Assembly: GCF_014773245.1 (NCBI RefSeq)
Contig: NZ_JACWMX010000005.1
Span: 62,001-126,000, forward strand
Direction of reading: 5' to 3'
From: Mucilaginibacter glaciei
GTDB taxonomy: Bacteria; Bacteroidota; Bacteroidia; Sphingobacteriales; Sphingobacteriaceae
DNA length: 64,000 nt
Shown: piece by piece, positions 28,992 to 37,014 of the stretch
Layout of the letters: each line of letters opens with the position of its first letter
How positions within the stretch are numbered: position 1 is the first letter of the stretch
The notes under the pieces: model-generated
What the model was told of the DNA's origin: nothing
Seen by the model: the letters and a program-made list of their open reading frames with translations, nothing else
Database searches by the model: none
Program-made: the position numbers and the translations under genes

Positions 28992-29020
28992 AAGCAAGAA
29001 GCCAAGAATCAGGAAGCAAG
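28991..29020. repeat. Left imperfect repeat of the S23-like element
   Basis: A purine-rich stretch with GCAAGAAG, CCAAGAATCAGGA and GAAGCAAGAG. The 13-mer at 29002-29014 matches the reverse complement of the right-hand unit TCTTGATTCTTGC at 11 of 13 bases, so the two stretches bracket the pseudogene as imperfect inverted repeats. Confidence 0.55.
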
Positions 29021-29037
29021 AGAGAAAATAAGGAAAA

Positions 29038-29405
29038 ATGGTCAAGCACAATTTTAAAAGTTTAAAAATTTAGCAGCGGTCTATGGACCTGACCGATTTG
29101 ATCTATGATTATTGTAAAGCTCTACCTGTAGAAGAACGCTTTAATTTGATTGATCAGCTCAACAGGTGCTCTTGTTCTATTCCGTCAAATATCGCTGAAG
29201 GCTCTGGGAAAAGAACAAAAATTCATTTTGCTGAATATTTGACTAATCCCTTACGTCGCCATTCGAAGTTGAGACGCAGTTATTAATATGCGAACGCCGG
29301 AAATACGGCTCTAAAGAAAAATTAAAGGAATGTTTAGAATTAGTTGTTGAAATTCAAAAAATGATATTTGCTTTTAGGGAGCATATCATGAATGGAAGCG
29401 ACTAA
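29038..29405 (+). pseudogene. Decayed four-helix bundle protein (S23 / rRNA intervening-sequence family)
   Basis: Reading from the ATG at 29038 gives MVKHNFKSLKI, then TAG (29071-29073) where the family has Trp (K-I-W-Q-R), then QRSMDLTDLIYDYCKAL and the helix NRCSCSIPSNIAEGSG. Around 29240-29260 the frame shifts; the other frame continues with FEVETQLLICERRKYGS and ends in MIFAFREHIMNGSD at TAA 29403-29405. The family (S23, TIGR02436-like, from memory) is about 115-120 residues, which fits the rejoined length. The gene thus has one nonsense change and one frameshift. Members are often found in rRNA intervening sequences or small mobile units; the function is unknown. It is bounded by imperfect inverted repeats. 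An intact short frame from ATG 29083 encodes only 67 residues. Confidence 0.85.
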
Positions 29406-29434
29406 ATCAAATCAAGGTCTTGAATCGGGTCTTA

Positions 29435-29462
29435 TCTTGATTCTTGCTGTCTTGATTCTTGC
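29435..29462. repeat. Right repeat of the S23-like element: two direct copies of TCTTGATTCTTGC
   Basis: TCTTGATTCTTGC occurs at 29435-29447 and 29450-29462, 2 nt apart. It is in inverted orientation to the CCAAGAATCAGGA unit left of the pseudogene. The array ends 9 nt before the start codon of the sigma-54 activator. Together with the left repeat and the pseudogene it accounts for the 480 nt between miaB and the activator. Confidence 0.6.
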
Positions 29463-29471
29463 ATCTAACTT

Positions 29472-30719
29472 ATGGAAATTCAAGAAATTAAACAACGCTT
29501 TGGAATTATCGGCAACTCGCCGTTATTGAACCGGGCTATAAATATTGCCAACCAAGTAGCGCCCACAGATATTTCGGTATTAATTACCGGCGAAAGTGGT
29601 AGCGGTAAGGAAGTGTTTTCACACATCATTCACCAAATGAGCCCGCGTAAGCACGGGCCCTTTATTGCCGTTAACTGTGGCGCTATTCCAGAGGGGACTA
29701 TCGATTCGGAGTTGTTCGGGCACGAAAAAGGTGCTTATACCGGTGCCATTGGCGAGCGTAAAGGCTATTTTGAAACCGTTAACGGCGGTACCATCTTTTT
29801 GGATGAGATTGCCGAAATGCCGCTTGGTACCCAGGCCCGTTTGCTGCGTGTCTTAGAGTCGGGCCAGTACATCAGGGTAGGGTCATCAAAGGTGGAGAAA
29901 ACCAATGTGCGTGTTATTGCAGCAACCAATGTTGATGTGTATGACGCAGTTAAGGCTGGCCGTTTTCGCGAGGACCTGTATTACCGTTTAAATACCGTGC
30001 CGCTCAAAATTCCGCCATTGCGCGATAGAAAAGAGGATATCTTTTTGATCTTTAGGAAGTTCACTTCCGATTTCACGGATAAATATCGCAGCCCGCCTAT
30101 CCAGTTAGATGACGAGGCGCAACAGGTACTCATCAACTATTCGTGGCCCGGTAATGTACGCCAGCTAAAAAACATGGCAGAGCAACTGGCCGTTTTAGAA
30201 CGCGACCGCGTTATAACCGCGCAAACGCTTTTAACGTATATCCCCCACGAGGCAAACGGCCGCAACCTGCCCATGCGTTTAGATAATCAGCCAAAAGAAG
30301 ATTTTTCTGAAAGGGATATCCTTTACAAAGTGCTGTTTGATATGAAACGCGATATGGTAGAATTGAAAAAACTGGTGGCCGATATTATTGAACATGGCGG
30401 GGTAGGTAAAAACTATCCTAATCAGTCGCAGCTAACACAGTTGTACAGGGATATTGAGCTGCCTGTAACTAACAACCACCACGAACCACAATTTACCCTG
30501 CAGCAGCCCGTTAACAATACGGCTGCCAACAGCAACCCTGATTATAACATAACGCACGAGGCCGAGGAGGTGGAAGAATCACTATCACTTGTTGATAAGG
30601 AATCTGACCTGATACGCAAAGCCCTTAAAAAACACAAAGGTAAGCGTAAGCTTGCGGCTAACGAGTTGGGAATATCAGAAAGAACTTTATATCGTAAAAT
30701 AAAAGAATTAGATTTATAA
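29472..30719 (+). CDS. Sigma-54-dependent transcriptional activator lacking a receiver domain
   Basis: 415 residues. The AAA+ domain starts almost at the N-terminus: Walker A GESGSGKE (40-47), the sigma-54 contact loop GAYTGA (87-92, usually GAFTGA) and Walker B with D111/E112 (GGTIFLDE). After an Asn/Gln-rich linker (~255-375) comes a Fis-type helix-turn-helix (~385-413, KRKLAANELGISERTLYRK). There is no receiver, GAF or PAS domain, so the ATPase may be unregulated or controlled by a partner, as in PspF. lptE starts 6 nt downstream. Its targets are unknown. Confidence 0.92.
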   Translation: MEIQEIKQRFGIIGNSPLLNRAINIANQVAPTDISVLITGESGSGKEVFSHIIHQMSPRKHGPFIAVNCGAIPEGTIDSELFGHEKGAYTGAIGERKGYFETVNGGTIFLDEIAEMPLGTQARLLRVLESGQYIRVGSSKVEKTNVRVIAATNVDVYDAVKAGRFREDLYYRLNTVPLKIPPLRDRKEDIFLIFRKFTSDFTDKYRSPPIQLDDEAQQVLINYSWPGNVRQLKNMAEQLAVLERDRVITAQTLLTYIPHEANGRNLPMRLDNQPKEDFSERDILYKVLFDMKRDMVELKKLVADIIEHGGVGKNYPNQSQLTQLYRDIELPVTNNHHEPQFTLQQPVNNTAANSNPDYNITHEAEEVEESLSLVDKESDLIRKALKKHKGKRKLAANELGISERTLYRKIKELDL

Positions 30720-30725
30720 CGAAAC

Positions 30726-31253
30726 ATGGGCAAAAGGCTTTTTTTAAATATAGCGTTGATGAGTGTGGTGGTAATGCTTTTTACATCCTGCACGTATAAA
30801 CTCACCCAAAGCGGGGCATCTATACCTATCGGCCTTAAAACAATAGATATTCAGTATTTTGAAAATAACGCCCCGTTAGTGGTAAGTACATTAAGCCAGC
30901 AATTTACCGAAGCGTTGAAAGACCGTATCCGTACGCAAACCAGTTTGAGCATTGTACGGGGCGATGCTGCGGATGCTACCATGTCTGGCGTTATTACGGG
31001 TTACAGTTACGGGCCGGTATCTATCCAGGCAACCAACCCCAATGTTGCTCCAATTGCAGGAGCAAGTCGTTTAACAATTACCGTTAAAGTAAAATACGTT
31101 TACAATAAGGATAAAAAGTTTAATTTTGAGGATTCGTTCAGCAAATCTTTAAATTACACGGGCGATTTATCTACCCAGGAGCAATCGCTTATACAGCAGA
31201 TAAATAAGCAGCTGACCGACGATATTTTTAACAAAGCCTTTGCAAATTGGTAA
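30726..31253 (+). CDS. lptE: LptE family LPS-assembly lipoprotein
   Basis: 175 residues with a lipoprotein signal ending at C22 (VVMLFTSC). The mature part has the LptE pattern: IPIGLKTIDIQYFENNAPLV, then LSQQFTEALKDRIRTQTSL. LptE plugs the LptD barrel and helps insert lipopolysaccharide in the outer leaflet. lptD is not in the window. It lies between the sigma-54 activator (6 nt) and the acidic unknown protein (22 nt), so the group is probably one operon. Confidence 0.9.
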   Translation: MGKRLFLNIALMSVVVMLFTSCTYKLTQSGASIPIGLKTIDIQYFENNAPLVVSTLSQQFTEALKDRIRTQTSLSIVRGDAADATMSGVITGYSYGPVSIQATNPNVAPIAGASRLTITVKVKYVYNKDKKFNFEDSFSKSLNYTGDLSTQEQSLIQQINKQLTDDIFNKAFANW

Positions 31254-31275
31254 CAATTTATAGTTTTATAACCAG

Positions 31276-33165
31276 GTGGATCAATACTTAGATAACAGGC
31301 ATAAACAAATTTTATACGACCTGCTGGCAAACCCTGCAGATACAGGCCAGTTATACATAACTTCCCTGCAACGTATGGCCAACGACTATCCCCAAAGCGG
31401 ACTGTTACAGGTATTGGCTGTGCGTGCCGGCGAAAAGGACGATATAAAAAAAGCGGCGGTTTACTTTAAGCCCAACACACTTTATAAGTTAGTACATAGC
31501 CCGGACACCCTGCCGGCCGTCAGTGCCGACCGCATTGCCTGGGATGAAACCGCAAGCCCCGAAAATTATTTCAGTATAGCAGCTACCGACGAAGATAGGT
31601 ACACCCCTCCTGCAGATGCCGTGCGGTTTAATTCGCCCGAACTGGCGCAGCATCAAAATGACGTTGCACCATCAAACGGGCCGGAAGCTACTATCAACCA
31701 TGCCTCTGAAACATTTATAACGCACGAAACTGTCGAAGTGCCTGTTGAAGAAGAAGTTACCCATAAGCCTATTACCGATACCGAACAACCGGAAACTATT
31801 GAACCCGCTGTCGATGAGAACGAGCTACCTGTAGAAATAGATAAGGCTAAGGAAGAGCGTGTTACCGATAGCCATTTTGAAACTGCACCTGAAACAGCCT
31901 TGACACCGCCAGATCCGGTTGCGGGCACAGAAATAAACGACGAAGTACACGAAGAGATACAGGATACAGATCACATTATCCCTGAGCTTTATAACTCCTA
32001 TACCGAGCAATTGGCACATCCGCATTTGGACGATGCACCCGCCGATGAGCAGATGCCCGAACCTGATAGCGTTATCTCCGGGCTATATGATTCTTACGAA
32101 GAGCAATTGGCCGGACAGGAAGAGAAGCACCCGGAACCGGAGGCAGAAGCGCCCGCAACCTTTACTAATTTGAGTGAAGATAACGGCTATCGTGCCGAGA
32201 AAGAATCTTTTAGGCAGGATATTGAAGATGAGGTTTATGACGAAATAGTGGGAATAGACCAGATAGGGTTTGAACCAACCGTTAATGTATTGCATGAATC
32301 TGAAACCCAGGTAGCGGATATTGCCGACGAGCAGCACTCTTGGCAAAACACTTTTGCCGATGGCGAGGACTACCCCGAAGATGAAGAAGAGCAGGATGAA
32401 AGACCTTTGCAACGCTCTGCAGGTATTACCGATGCAGATATCGCCATAGACGAAGAGCGGCTGATAATGGGCAACATTGTAAGTGCCGATTATTTGACTT
32501 TTGATAAAAAACTGGATGAGCTGCGCAGCGGTAAGGTTGAACCACAACCCGCAATAGCCGATGTCTCTCCTACAGATGCTGAACCAATACCTAAAGAGCA
32601 GGATGTGGTATCACGTTATAATGATGATAGCATGCCTTACAGCTTCATGTGGTGGTTAGACAAAACCCGTAAAGAACATGCCGAAACCTTTCAGCCTTAC
32701 ACGGCCAACCCGGTACAACCTGCTGCAAATTCGTCTTCAGACGAGCAAAGAGCAGAGCAACCGCATGTAAAGCCGGTTACGCGTAAGGCTCCCGACGAGT
32801 TACAGCAGCAGTATTACGAAAATATTTTCAGCCTGACATCGGTAAGCGGAATTGAGCGCGATGATACAGACAAAGGGCTGGAGTTTGATCAAAACAAAAA
32901 GGAAGACATTATTATAGAACGTTTTATTAATACCGAACCGCAAATAAGGCCACCCGCAGCAAACCGGTTAGATAATGAGAATAAGGCTAAAAAAAGTTCA
33001 GAAGACCAAGACGCTTTGGTTACCGAAACACTGGCCCGAATTTATAACGACCAGATGTTATATCATAAAGCCATAGCTACTTATAAAAAATTGATATTGA
33101 AATTCCCGGAAAAAAAGCTTTACTTTGCAGCCCAGATTGAACAGTTAGAAAAGAAAACCAATTGA
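31276..33165 (+). CDS. Large acidic protein of unknown function, with internal repeat and terminal TPR-like helix pair
   Basis: 629 residues from a GTG start (22 nt after lptE). No signal peptide or membrane segment is seen, so it is probably cytoplasmic. The N-terminal ~80 residues are helical (YLDNRHKQILYDLLANPADT). The centre (~100-530) is low-complexity and rich in Glu, Asp and Pro, and carries two copies of I..LY.SY.EQLA about 30 residues apart (~234-248 and ~266-279). The last ~50 residues look like one TPR-type helix pair (ETLARIYNDQMLYHKAIATY). I do not recognise a family. It is followed after 11 nt by secG. A scaffold or export-linked role is only a guess from position. Confidence 0.8.
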   Translation: MDQYLDNRHKQILYDLLANPADTGQLYITSLQRMANDYPQSGLLQVLAVRAGEKDDIKKAAVYFKPNTLYKLVHSPDTLPAVSADRIAWDETASPENYFSIAATDEDRYTPPADAVRFNSPELAQHQNDVAPSNGPEATINHASETFITHETVEVPVEEEVTHKPITDTEQPETIEPAVDENELPVEIDKAKEERVTDSHFETAPETALTPPDPVAGTEINDEVHEEIQDTDHIIPELYNSYTEQLAHPHLDDAPADEQMPEPDSVISGLYDSYEEQLAGQEEKHPEPEAEAPATFTNLSEDNGYRAEKESFRQDIEDEVYDEIVGIDQIGFEPTVNVLHESETQVADIADEQHSWQNTFADGEDYPEDEEEQDERPLQRSAGITDADIAIDEERLIMGNIVSADYLTFDKKLDELRSGKVEPQPAIADVSPTDAEPIPKEQDVVSRYNDDSMPYSFMWWLDKTRKEHAETFQPYTANPVQPAANSSSDEQRAEQPHVKPVTRKAPDELQQQYYENIFSLTSVSGIERDDTDKGLEFDQNKKEDIIIERFINTEPQIRPPAANRLDNENKAKKSSEDQDALVTETLARIYNDQMLYHKAIATYKKLILKFPEKKLYFAAQIEQLEKKTN

Positions 33166-33176
33166 TATAACAAGAA

Positions 33177-33533
33177 ATGTATTTAGTATTATTAATTATC
33201 ATCATCATTGCATGCATCCTTTTAGGATTAATTGTATTAATTCAAAACCCTAAAGGCGGTGGTTTATCATCGAATTTTTCGGGTTCATCACAATTAATGG
33301 GCGTGCAAAAAACAGGCGATTTTTTAGAAAAAGGAACCTGGTTCCTTGCCATTACTATAATGGTATTATCATTAGCGATGAACGCTACCGTTAAGGGCGG
33401 TGCTCAAAAAGGTGATGATTCACAATCTATTGAGCAGATCAAAAAAAACTCTAAACCTTCTGCAGCCCCGGCTACCGTACCGATGACTGTACCAGGTACA
33501 GCTACACCGGCACCTGCTCAGAAAAAACCGTAA
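33177..33533 (+). CDS. secG: Preprotein translocase subunit SecG
   Basis: 118 residues with two membrane helices (~3-22 and ~52-72) joined by the conserved loop IQNPKGGGLSSNFSGSSQLM. SecG is the small accessory subunit of SecYEG and speeds protein export. The C-terminal ~40 residues are Ala/Pro/Thr-rich, as in other Bacteroidota SecG. It is the last gene before a strong terminator and closes the sigma-54 activator-lptE-unknown-secG group. Confidence 0.94.
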   Translation: MYLVLLIIIIIACILLGLIVLIQNPKGGGLSSNFSGSSQLMGVQKTGDFLEKGTWFLAITIMVLSLAMNATVKGGAQKGDDSQSIEQIKKNSKPSAAPATVPMTVPGTATPAPAQKKP

Positions 33534-33556
33534 TTAAATATTAAGATATTTTTAGG

Positions 33557-33587
33557 AAGGCTTTGGACATTGTCCAAAGCCTTTTTT
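33557..33587 (+). terminator. Intrinsic terminator after secG
   Basis: AAGGCTTTGG and CCAAAGCCTT pair around the loop ACATTGT, followed by TTTTTT. It separates the secG operon from groESL. Confidence 0.93.
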
Positions 33588-33680
33588 GCTGATATAGCTT
33601 ACTGACACGATGACACACAGCTATTAATTTAACATTTATCGGTTGTTAAGCCATGACTAAAAGGTGACAATTAAACATGT

Positions 33681-33719
33681 ATTATGCCAATACGGAATAT
33701 ATTGGCTGCTTGGCATAAT
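33681..33719. promoter_or_regulatory. Nested inverted repeats upstream of groES (possible operator or RNA switch)
   Basis: ATTATGCCAA (33681-33690) and TTGGCATAAT (33710-33719) form a perfect 10-bp inverted repeat, 19 nt apart. Inside it CCAAT (33687-33691) and ATTGG (33701-33705) form a second one with a 9-nt spacer; the two compete for the same left arm. No CIRCE sequence (TTAGCACTC-N9-GAGTGCTAA) is present. The element lies 55 nt before the groES ATG. It may bind a heat-shock regulator or fold in the mRNA leader; which one cannot be told. Confidence 0.55.
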
Positions 33720-33774
33720 TGATGTTTAAAGGTTAAACGAAAACTTAAAATTATAAATTCAAAATAGTAATACT

Positions 33775-34068
33775 ATGTCATTAAACATTAAACCCCTTGG
33801 GGACAGAGTGGTTGTTGAAGCCGCTGCTGCCGAAACAAAAACTGCTTCGGGTATCTACATTCCTGAAACGGCGCAAGAAAAACCACAAAAAGGAACAATA
33901 ATGGCGGTAGGCCCGGGTAAGTATGCTGATGTATCAGGCGCACTTATACCAATGACCATCCAGGTTGGCGATTCAATTCTTTACGGAAAGTATGCAGGTA
34001 CCGAGATCAACATCGACGGTAAAGAATACCTGATCATGCGCGAGTCTGATATTTACGCGGTTCTTTAA
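33775..34068 (+). CDS. groES: Co-chaperonin GroES
   Basis: 97 residues. GroES forms the heptameric lid of the GroEL chamber. The mobile loop (AAETKTASGIYIPETAQEKP) and the conserved start (IKPLGDRVVVE) are intact, and the end has GKEYLIMRESDIYAVL. It is followed by groEL after 74 nt. The 241-nt region upstream holds the secG terminator and the nested inverted repeats, and presumably the heat-inducible promoter, which I could not place. Confidence 0.97.
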   Translation: MSLNIKPLGDRVVVEAAAAETKTASGIYIPETAQEKPQKGTIMAVGPGKYADVSGALIPMTIQVGDSILYGKYAGTEINIDGKEYLIMRESDIYAVL

Positions 34069-34142
34069 TCCAATTACTAAACATAAAACATATAAATTTT
34101 GAGGGGTGAACATTCACTAACTCAATAATTGAAAATTAAATC

Positions 34143-35780
34143 ATGGCAAAACAAGTTAAATATAATGTTGAGGCACGTGACGCTTTAAAGCGCGGTGTTG
34201 ATATTTTAGCTAATGCAGTTAAAGTAACATTAGGCCCCAAGGGCCGTCACGTAATTATCGATAAAAAATTCGGCTCACCTGCGGTAACCAAAGATGGTGT
34301 TACTGTAGCAAAAGAAATTGAACTGAAAGACCCTATCGAAAATATGGGCGCGCAAATGGTTAAAGAAGTTGCATCAAAAACTGCTGATATTGCAGGTGAT
34401 GGTACTACTACTGCTACCGTTTTAGCACAAGCTATTGTTACAGCAGGTATTAAGAACGTTGCAGCCGGCGCTAACCCTATGGACCTGAAACGTGGTATTG
34501 ATAAAGCGGTTGCAGAAGTTGTTAAAAACTTAAAAGCACAGTCACAAACCGTTGGCGAAGACAATAACAAGATCAAACAAGTAGCATCTATTTCTGCTAA
34601 TAACGACGAGGTTATCGGATCGTTAATTGCAGAGGCTATGCAAAAGGTTGGTACAAGCGGTGTGATCACTGTTGAAGAAGCAAAGGGTACAGAAACTGAA
34701 GTTAAAACGGTGGAAGGTATGCAGTTTGACCGTGGTTACCTTTCTCCGTACTTTGTAACCAATTCAGACAAAATGGAAGTGGAATTAGAAAGCCCTTACA
34801 TTTTGATCTACGATAAAAAGATCTCTTCAATGAAAGAGTTGTTGCCGATATTGGAAAAACAAGTACAAACAGGCAAACCACTTTTAATTATTGCCGAAGA
34901 TTTAGACGGTGAAGCATTGGCTACATTAGTAGTTAACAAGATCCGTGGTTCACTAAAAGTTGCTGCTGTTAAGGCACCTGGCTTTGGCGACCGTCGTAAA
35001 GCAATGTTAGAGGATATCGCTGTGTTAACAGGCGGTACCGTAATATCTGAAGAGCGTGGTTACAAATTAGAAAGTGCAGACCTGTCTATGTTAGGCCAGG
35101 CAGAAAAGATCACTATCGATAAAGACAACACTACACTGGTTAACGGTGCGGGTGATGCTGATTTGATTAAGGGCCGTGTTGGTGAGATCCGCGCGCAGAT
35201 CGAAACGACCACTTCTGATTACGATAAAGAAAAATTACAGGAACGTTTAGCCAAATTATCTGGCGGTGTTGCGGTATTGTATATCGGTGCAGCTTCTGAA
35301 GTTGAAATGAAAGAAAAGAAAGACCGTGTTGACGATGCTTTACATGCAACACGTGCGGCTGTAGAAGAAGGTATTGTTGCAGGTGGTGGCGTTGCCTTCA
35401 TTCGCGCAGTAGCTGCTCTGGCCGATCTTAAAGGTGCCAACGAAGATGAGAACACTGGTATCCAGATCATCCGTCGTGCTATCGAAGAGCCTTTACGTCA
35501 AATTTGCGACAACGCAGGTATCGAGGGTTCTATCGTAGTGCAGAAAGTTAAAGAAGGCACCGGCGACTTCGGTTACAATGCACGTACCGACAAATACGAG
35601 AATTTAATTGGTGCAGGTGTTATCGACCCTACTAAGGTAGGCCGTGTAGCATTAGAAAACGCAGCTTCTATCGCAGCGATGTTGTTAACCACCGAGTGTG
35701 TATTAGCAGATGAGCCTGATGACGATAAAGGCGGTATGCCTCCAATGGGCGGCGGCGGCGGCATGGGCGGCATGATGTAA
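34143..35780 (+). CDS. groEL: Chaperonin GroEL
   Basis: 545 residues, standard length. It forms the double-ring ATP-driven folding chamber with GroES. Diagnostic stretches include [14 protein letters not shown], the ATP-binding [12 protein letters not shown], and the C-terminal Gly-Met tail ([10 protein letters not shown]). No second groEL is in the window. The gene ends with a strong terminator at 35817-35852. Confidence 0.98.
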   Translation: MAKQVKYNVEARDALKRGVDILANAVKVTLGPKGRHVIIDKKFGSPAVTKDGVTVAKEIELKDPIENMGAQMVKEVASKTADIAGDGTTTATVLAQAIVTAGIKNVAAGANPMDLKRGIDKAVAEVVKNLKAQSQTVGEDNNKIKQVASISANNDEVIGSLIAEAMQKVGTSGVITVEEAKGTETEVKTVEGMQFDRGYLSPYFVTNSDKMEVELESPYILIYDKKISSMKELLPILEKQVQTGKPLLIIAEDLDGEALATLVVNKIRGSLKVAAVKAPGFGDRRKAMLEDIAVLTGGTVISEERGYKLESADLSMLGQAEKITIDKDNTTLVNGAGDADLIKGRVGEIRAQIETTTSDYDKEKLQERLAKLSGGVAVLYIGAASEVEMKEKKDRVDDALHATRAAVEEGIVAGGGVAFIRAVAALADLKGANEDENTGIQIIRRAIEEPLRQICDNAGIEGSIVVQKVKEGTGDFGYNARTDKYENLIGAGVIDPTKVGRVALENAASIAAMLLTTECVLADEPDDDKGGMPPMGGGGGMGGMM

Positions 35781-35816
35781 TCACCCACCCACGTAGCGGT
35801 TAAACCCGGTATAACA

Positions 35817-35852
35817 AACCCTCTGTATACAAAAGTGTACAGAGGGTTTTGT
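35817..35852 (+). terminator. Intrinsic terminator of groESL
   Basis: AACCCTCTGTATAC (35817-35830) pairs with GTGTACAGAGGGTT (35835-35848) around AAAA, with one G-T pair, followed by TTTGTGTTT. Confidence 0.93.
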
Positions 35853-36116
35853 GTTTAAAACAGCCTTTGATATATAAAAACAACGATAATTAGCCAATTA
35901 ACAATAGTTTAACCGTTTTGAACATCCGCGTTAACTATTTATGCGTAATTGCTGATAACAAACGCGAATGAGTCGGTTTAGGCACAGCGTTTGAATAAAC
36001 TGAAGCATGAAGCACATTATCAATAAAAAAACACAGATACACAGCCGCCTGGTTGAGTGGGTCCTTTTTAAAGGCCCCGAATTATTTGTGACGTTATACA
36101 GTTAAGTAAAAAATCC
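35853..36116. other. Intergenic stretch between groEL terminator and mscS promoter
   Basis: AT-rich and mostly featureless. A 32-codon open frame (36007-36105) has no supporting start signal or recognisable family and is not called as a gene. I saw no tRNA-like or repeat structure. Confidence 0.5.
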
Positions 36117-36124
36117 TAATTTTG
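36117..36124 (+). promoter_or_regulatory. Promoter -7 box of the MscS-type channel
   Basis: TAATTTTG fully matches TAnnTTTG. It overlaps an in-frame TTG at 36122, which therefore is not the start; the ATG at 36134 lies 9 nt downstream, giving a leader of only a few bases. A TTTG at 36085 is farther away (28 nt) than the usual -33 spacing. Confidence 0.55.
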
Positions 36125-36133
36125 GCTTCAGTT

Positions 36134-36919
36134 ATGGAGCCGCACGAATTCTACGATAAATTTCATAAATGGGCTGTTGCAAAAGGCCCGAACCTGCTAT
36201 TTGGATTATTTGTCCTTTTTGTCGGCATTTGGTTCATAAGGTTTTTGCGTACCCGCATACGCATGCGTATGGCTAACCGCAATGTGCACTCCTCATTACA
36301 GCCCTTCTTTTTAAGTCTTTCTATCACCAGTCTTTATGTACTGCTCATTATTTCGGTAATGAATATTGTGGGTTTAGAGTTAACCGTATTCACCACTATA
36401 ATAGGTGCGTTTAGTGTGGCGGCTGGTTTGGCATTATCCGGCACGTTCCAAAACTTTGCAGGCGGGGTGCTGATCCTTTTATTGAAGCCTTTCGAAATTG
36501 ATGATAACATTGTAGCGCAGGGGCAAACTGGCAGGGTAACCTCTATCCAGATCTTTTATACGGTGCTCATCACTGTCGATAATAAAACTGTGATTATCCC
36601 CAACGGTAAGTTGTTTAACGAGGTTATTGTAAATGAAAACCGCGAAGGCAAGCGCAGGCTTGATTTTGAAATTAAGCTGGGGTACGCTGCCGGGGTTGAT
36701 CAGGTAAAGGAAATAATAAATAATGCGATTACGCAAACGCCTGGTATTTTACCTGAACCGGCAACCCGGGTTGGCGTAGTAGCCTTAGAAATTGACGGCG
36801 TACGCTTTACAGTAAACGTTTGGGTTAGCCCCAATAATTTTTTGGTTGCTAAAATAGCCTTGCAGGAAAAGATTATAAAAGACCTGGCTGCTGCAGGCGT
36901 AAAACTGCCGGGAGTTTAA
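36134..36919 (+). CDS. Small-conductance mechanosensitive ion channel, MscS family
   Basis: 261 residues from ATG 36134. Three hydrophobic segments (~15-37, ~57-79 and ~85-110) are followed by the MscS beta domain and C-terminal domain. The pore helix is recognisable (GAFSVAAGLALSGTFQNFAGG), then the conserved VILLLKPFEIDD and the beta-domain stretch VDNKTVIIPNGKL. These channels open on hypo-osmotic shock and release solutes. The gene has its own promoter and no close partner on the same strand; L-serine dehydratase follows after 95 nt. Confidence 0.93.
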   Translation: MEPHEFYDKFHKWAVAKGPNLLFGLFVLFVGIWFIRFLRTRIRMRMANRNVHSSLQPFFLSLSITSLYVLLIISVMNIVGLELTVFTTIIGAFSVAAGLALSGTFQNFAGGVLILLLKPFEIDDNIVAQGQTGRVTSIQIFYTVLITVDNKTVIIPNGKLFNEVIVNENREGKRRLDFEIKLGYAAGVDQVKEIINNAITQTPGILPEPATRVGVVALEIDGVRFTVNVWVSPNNFLVAKIALQEKIIKDLAAAGVKLPGV

Positions 36920-37002
36920 TTAAGCGTCCGAGGTTATTTGTTAAACCGGATCTCGCTCCGCACTTCCGTCCCGATTACAAACACAATACAAAATACTATC
37001 CG

Positions 37003-37010
37003 TAATTTTA
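37003..37010 (+). promoter_or_regulatory. Possible promoter -7 box of sdaA
   Basis: TAATTTTA differs from TAnnTTTG only at the last base and ends 4 nt before the ATG. It predicts a leaderless mRNA. No -33 element was found. Confidence 0.4.
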
Positions 37011-37014
37011 ACCC

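Noticed and set aside
33588..33774. CIRCE/HrcA operator upstream of groES
   Set aside because: The consensus TTAGCACTC-N9-GAGTGCTAA was looked for and is not there; only the different nested repeat is present.
36007..36105. 32-codon open frame between groEL and the MscS gene
   Set aside because: No promoter box at a useful distance, no ribosome site, no family likeness; length is within chance for AT-rich sequence.
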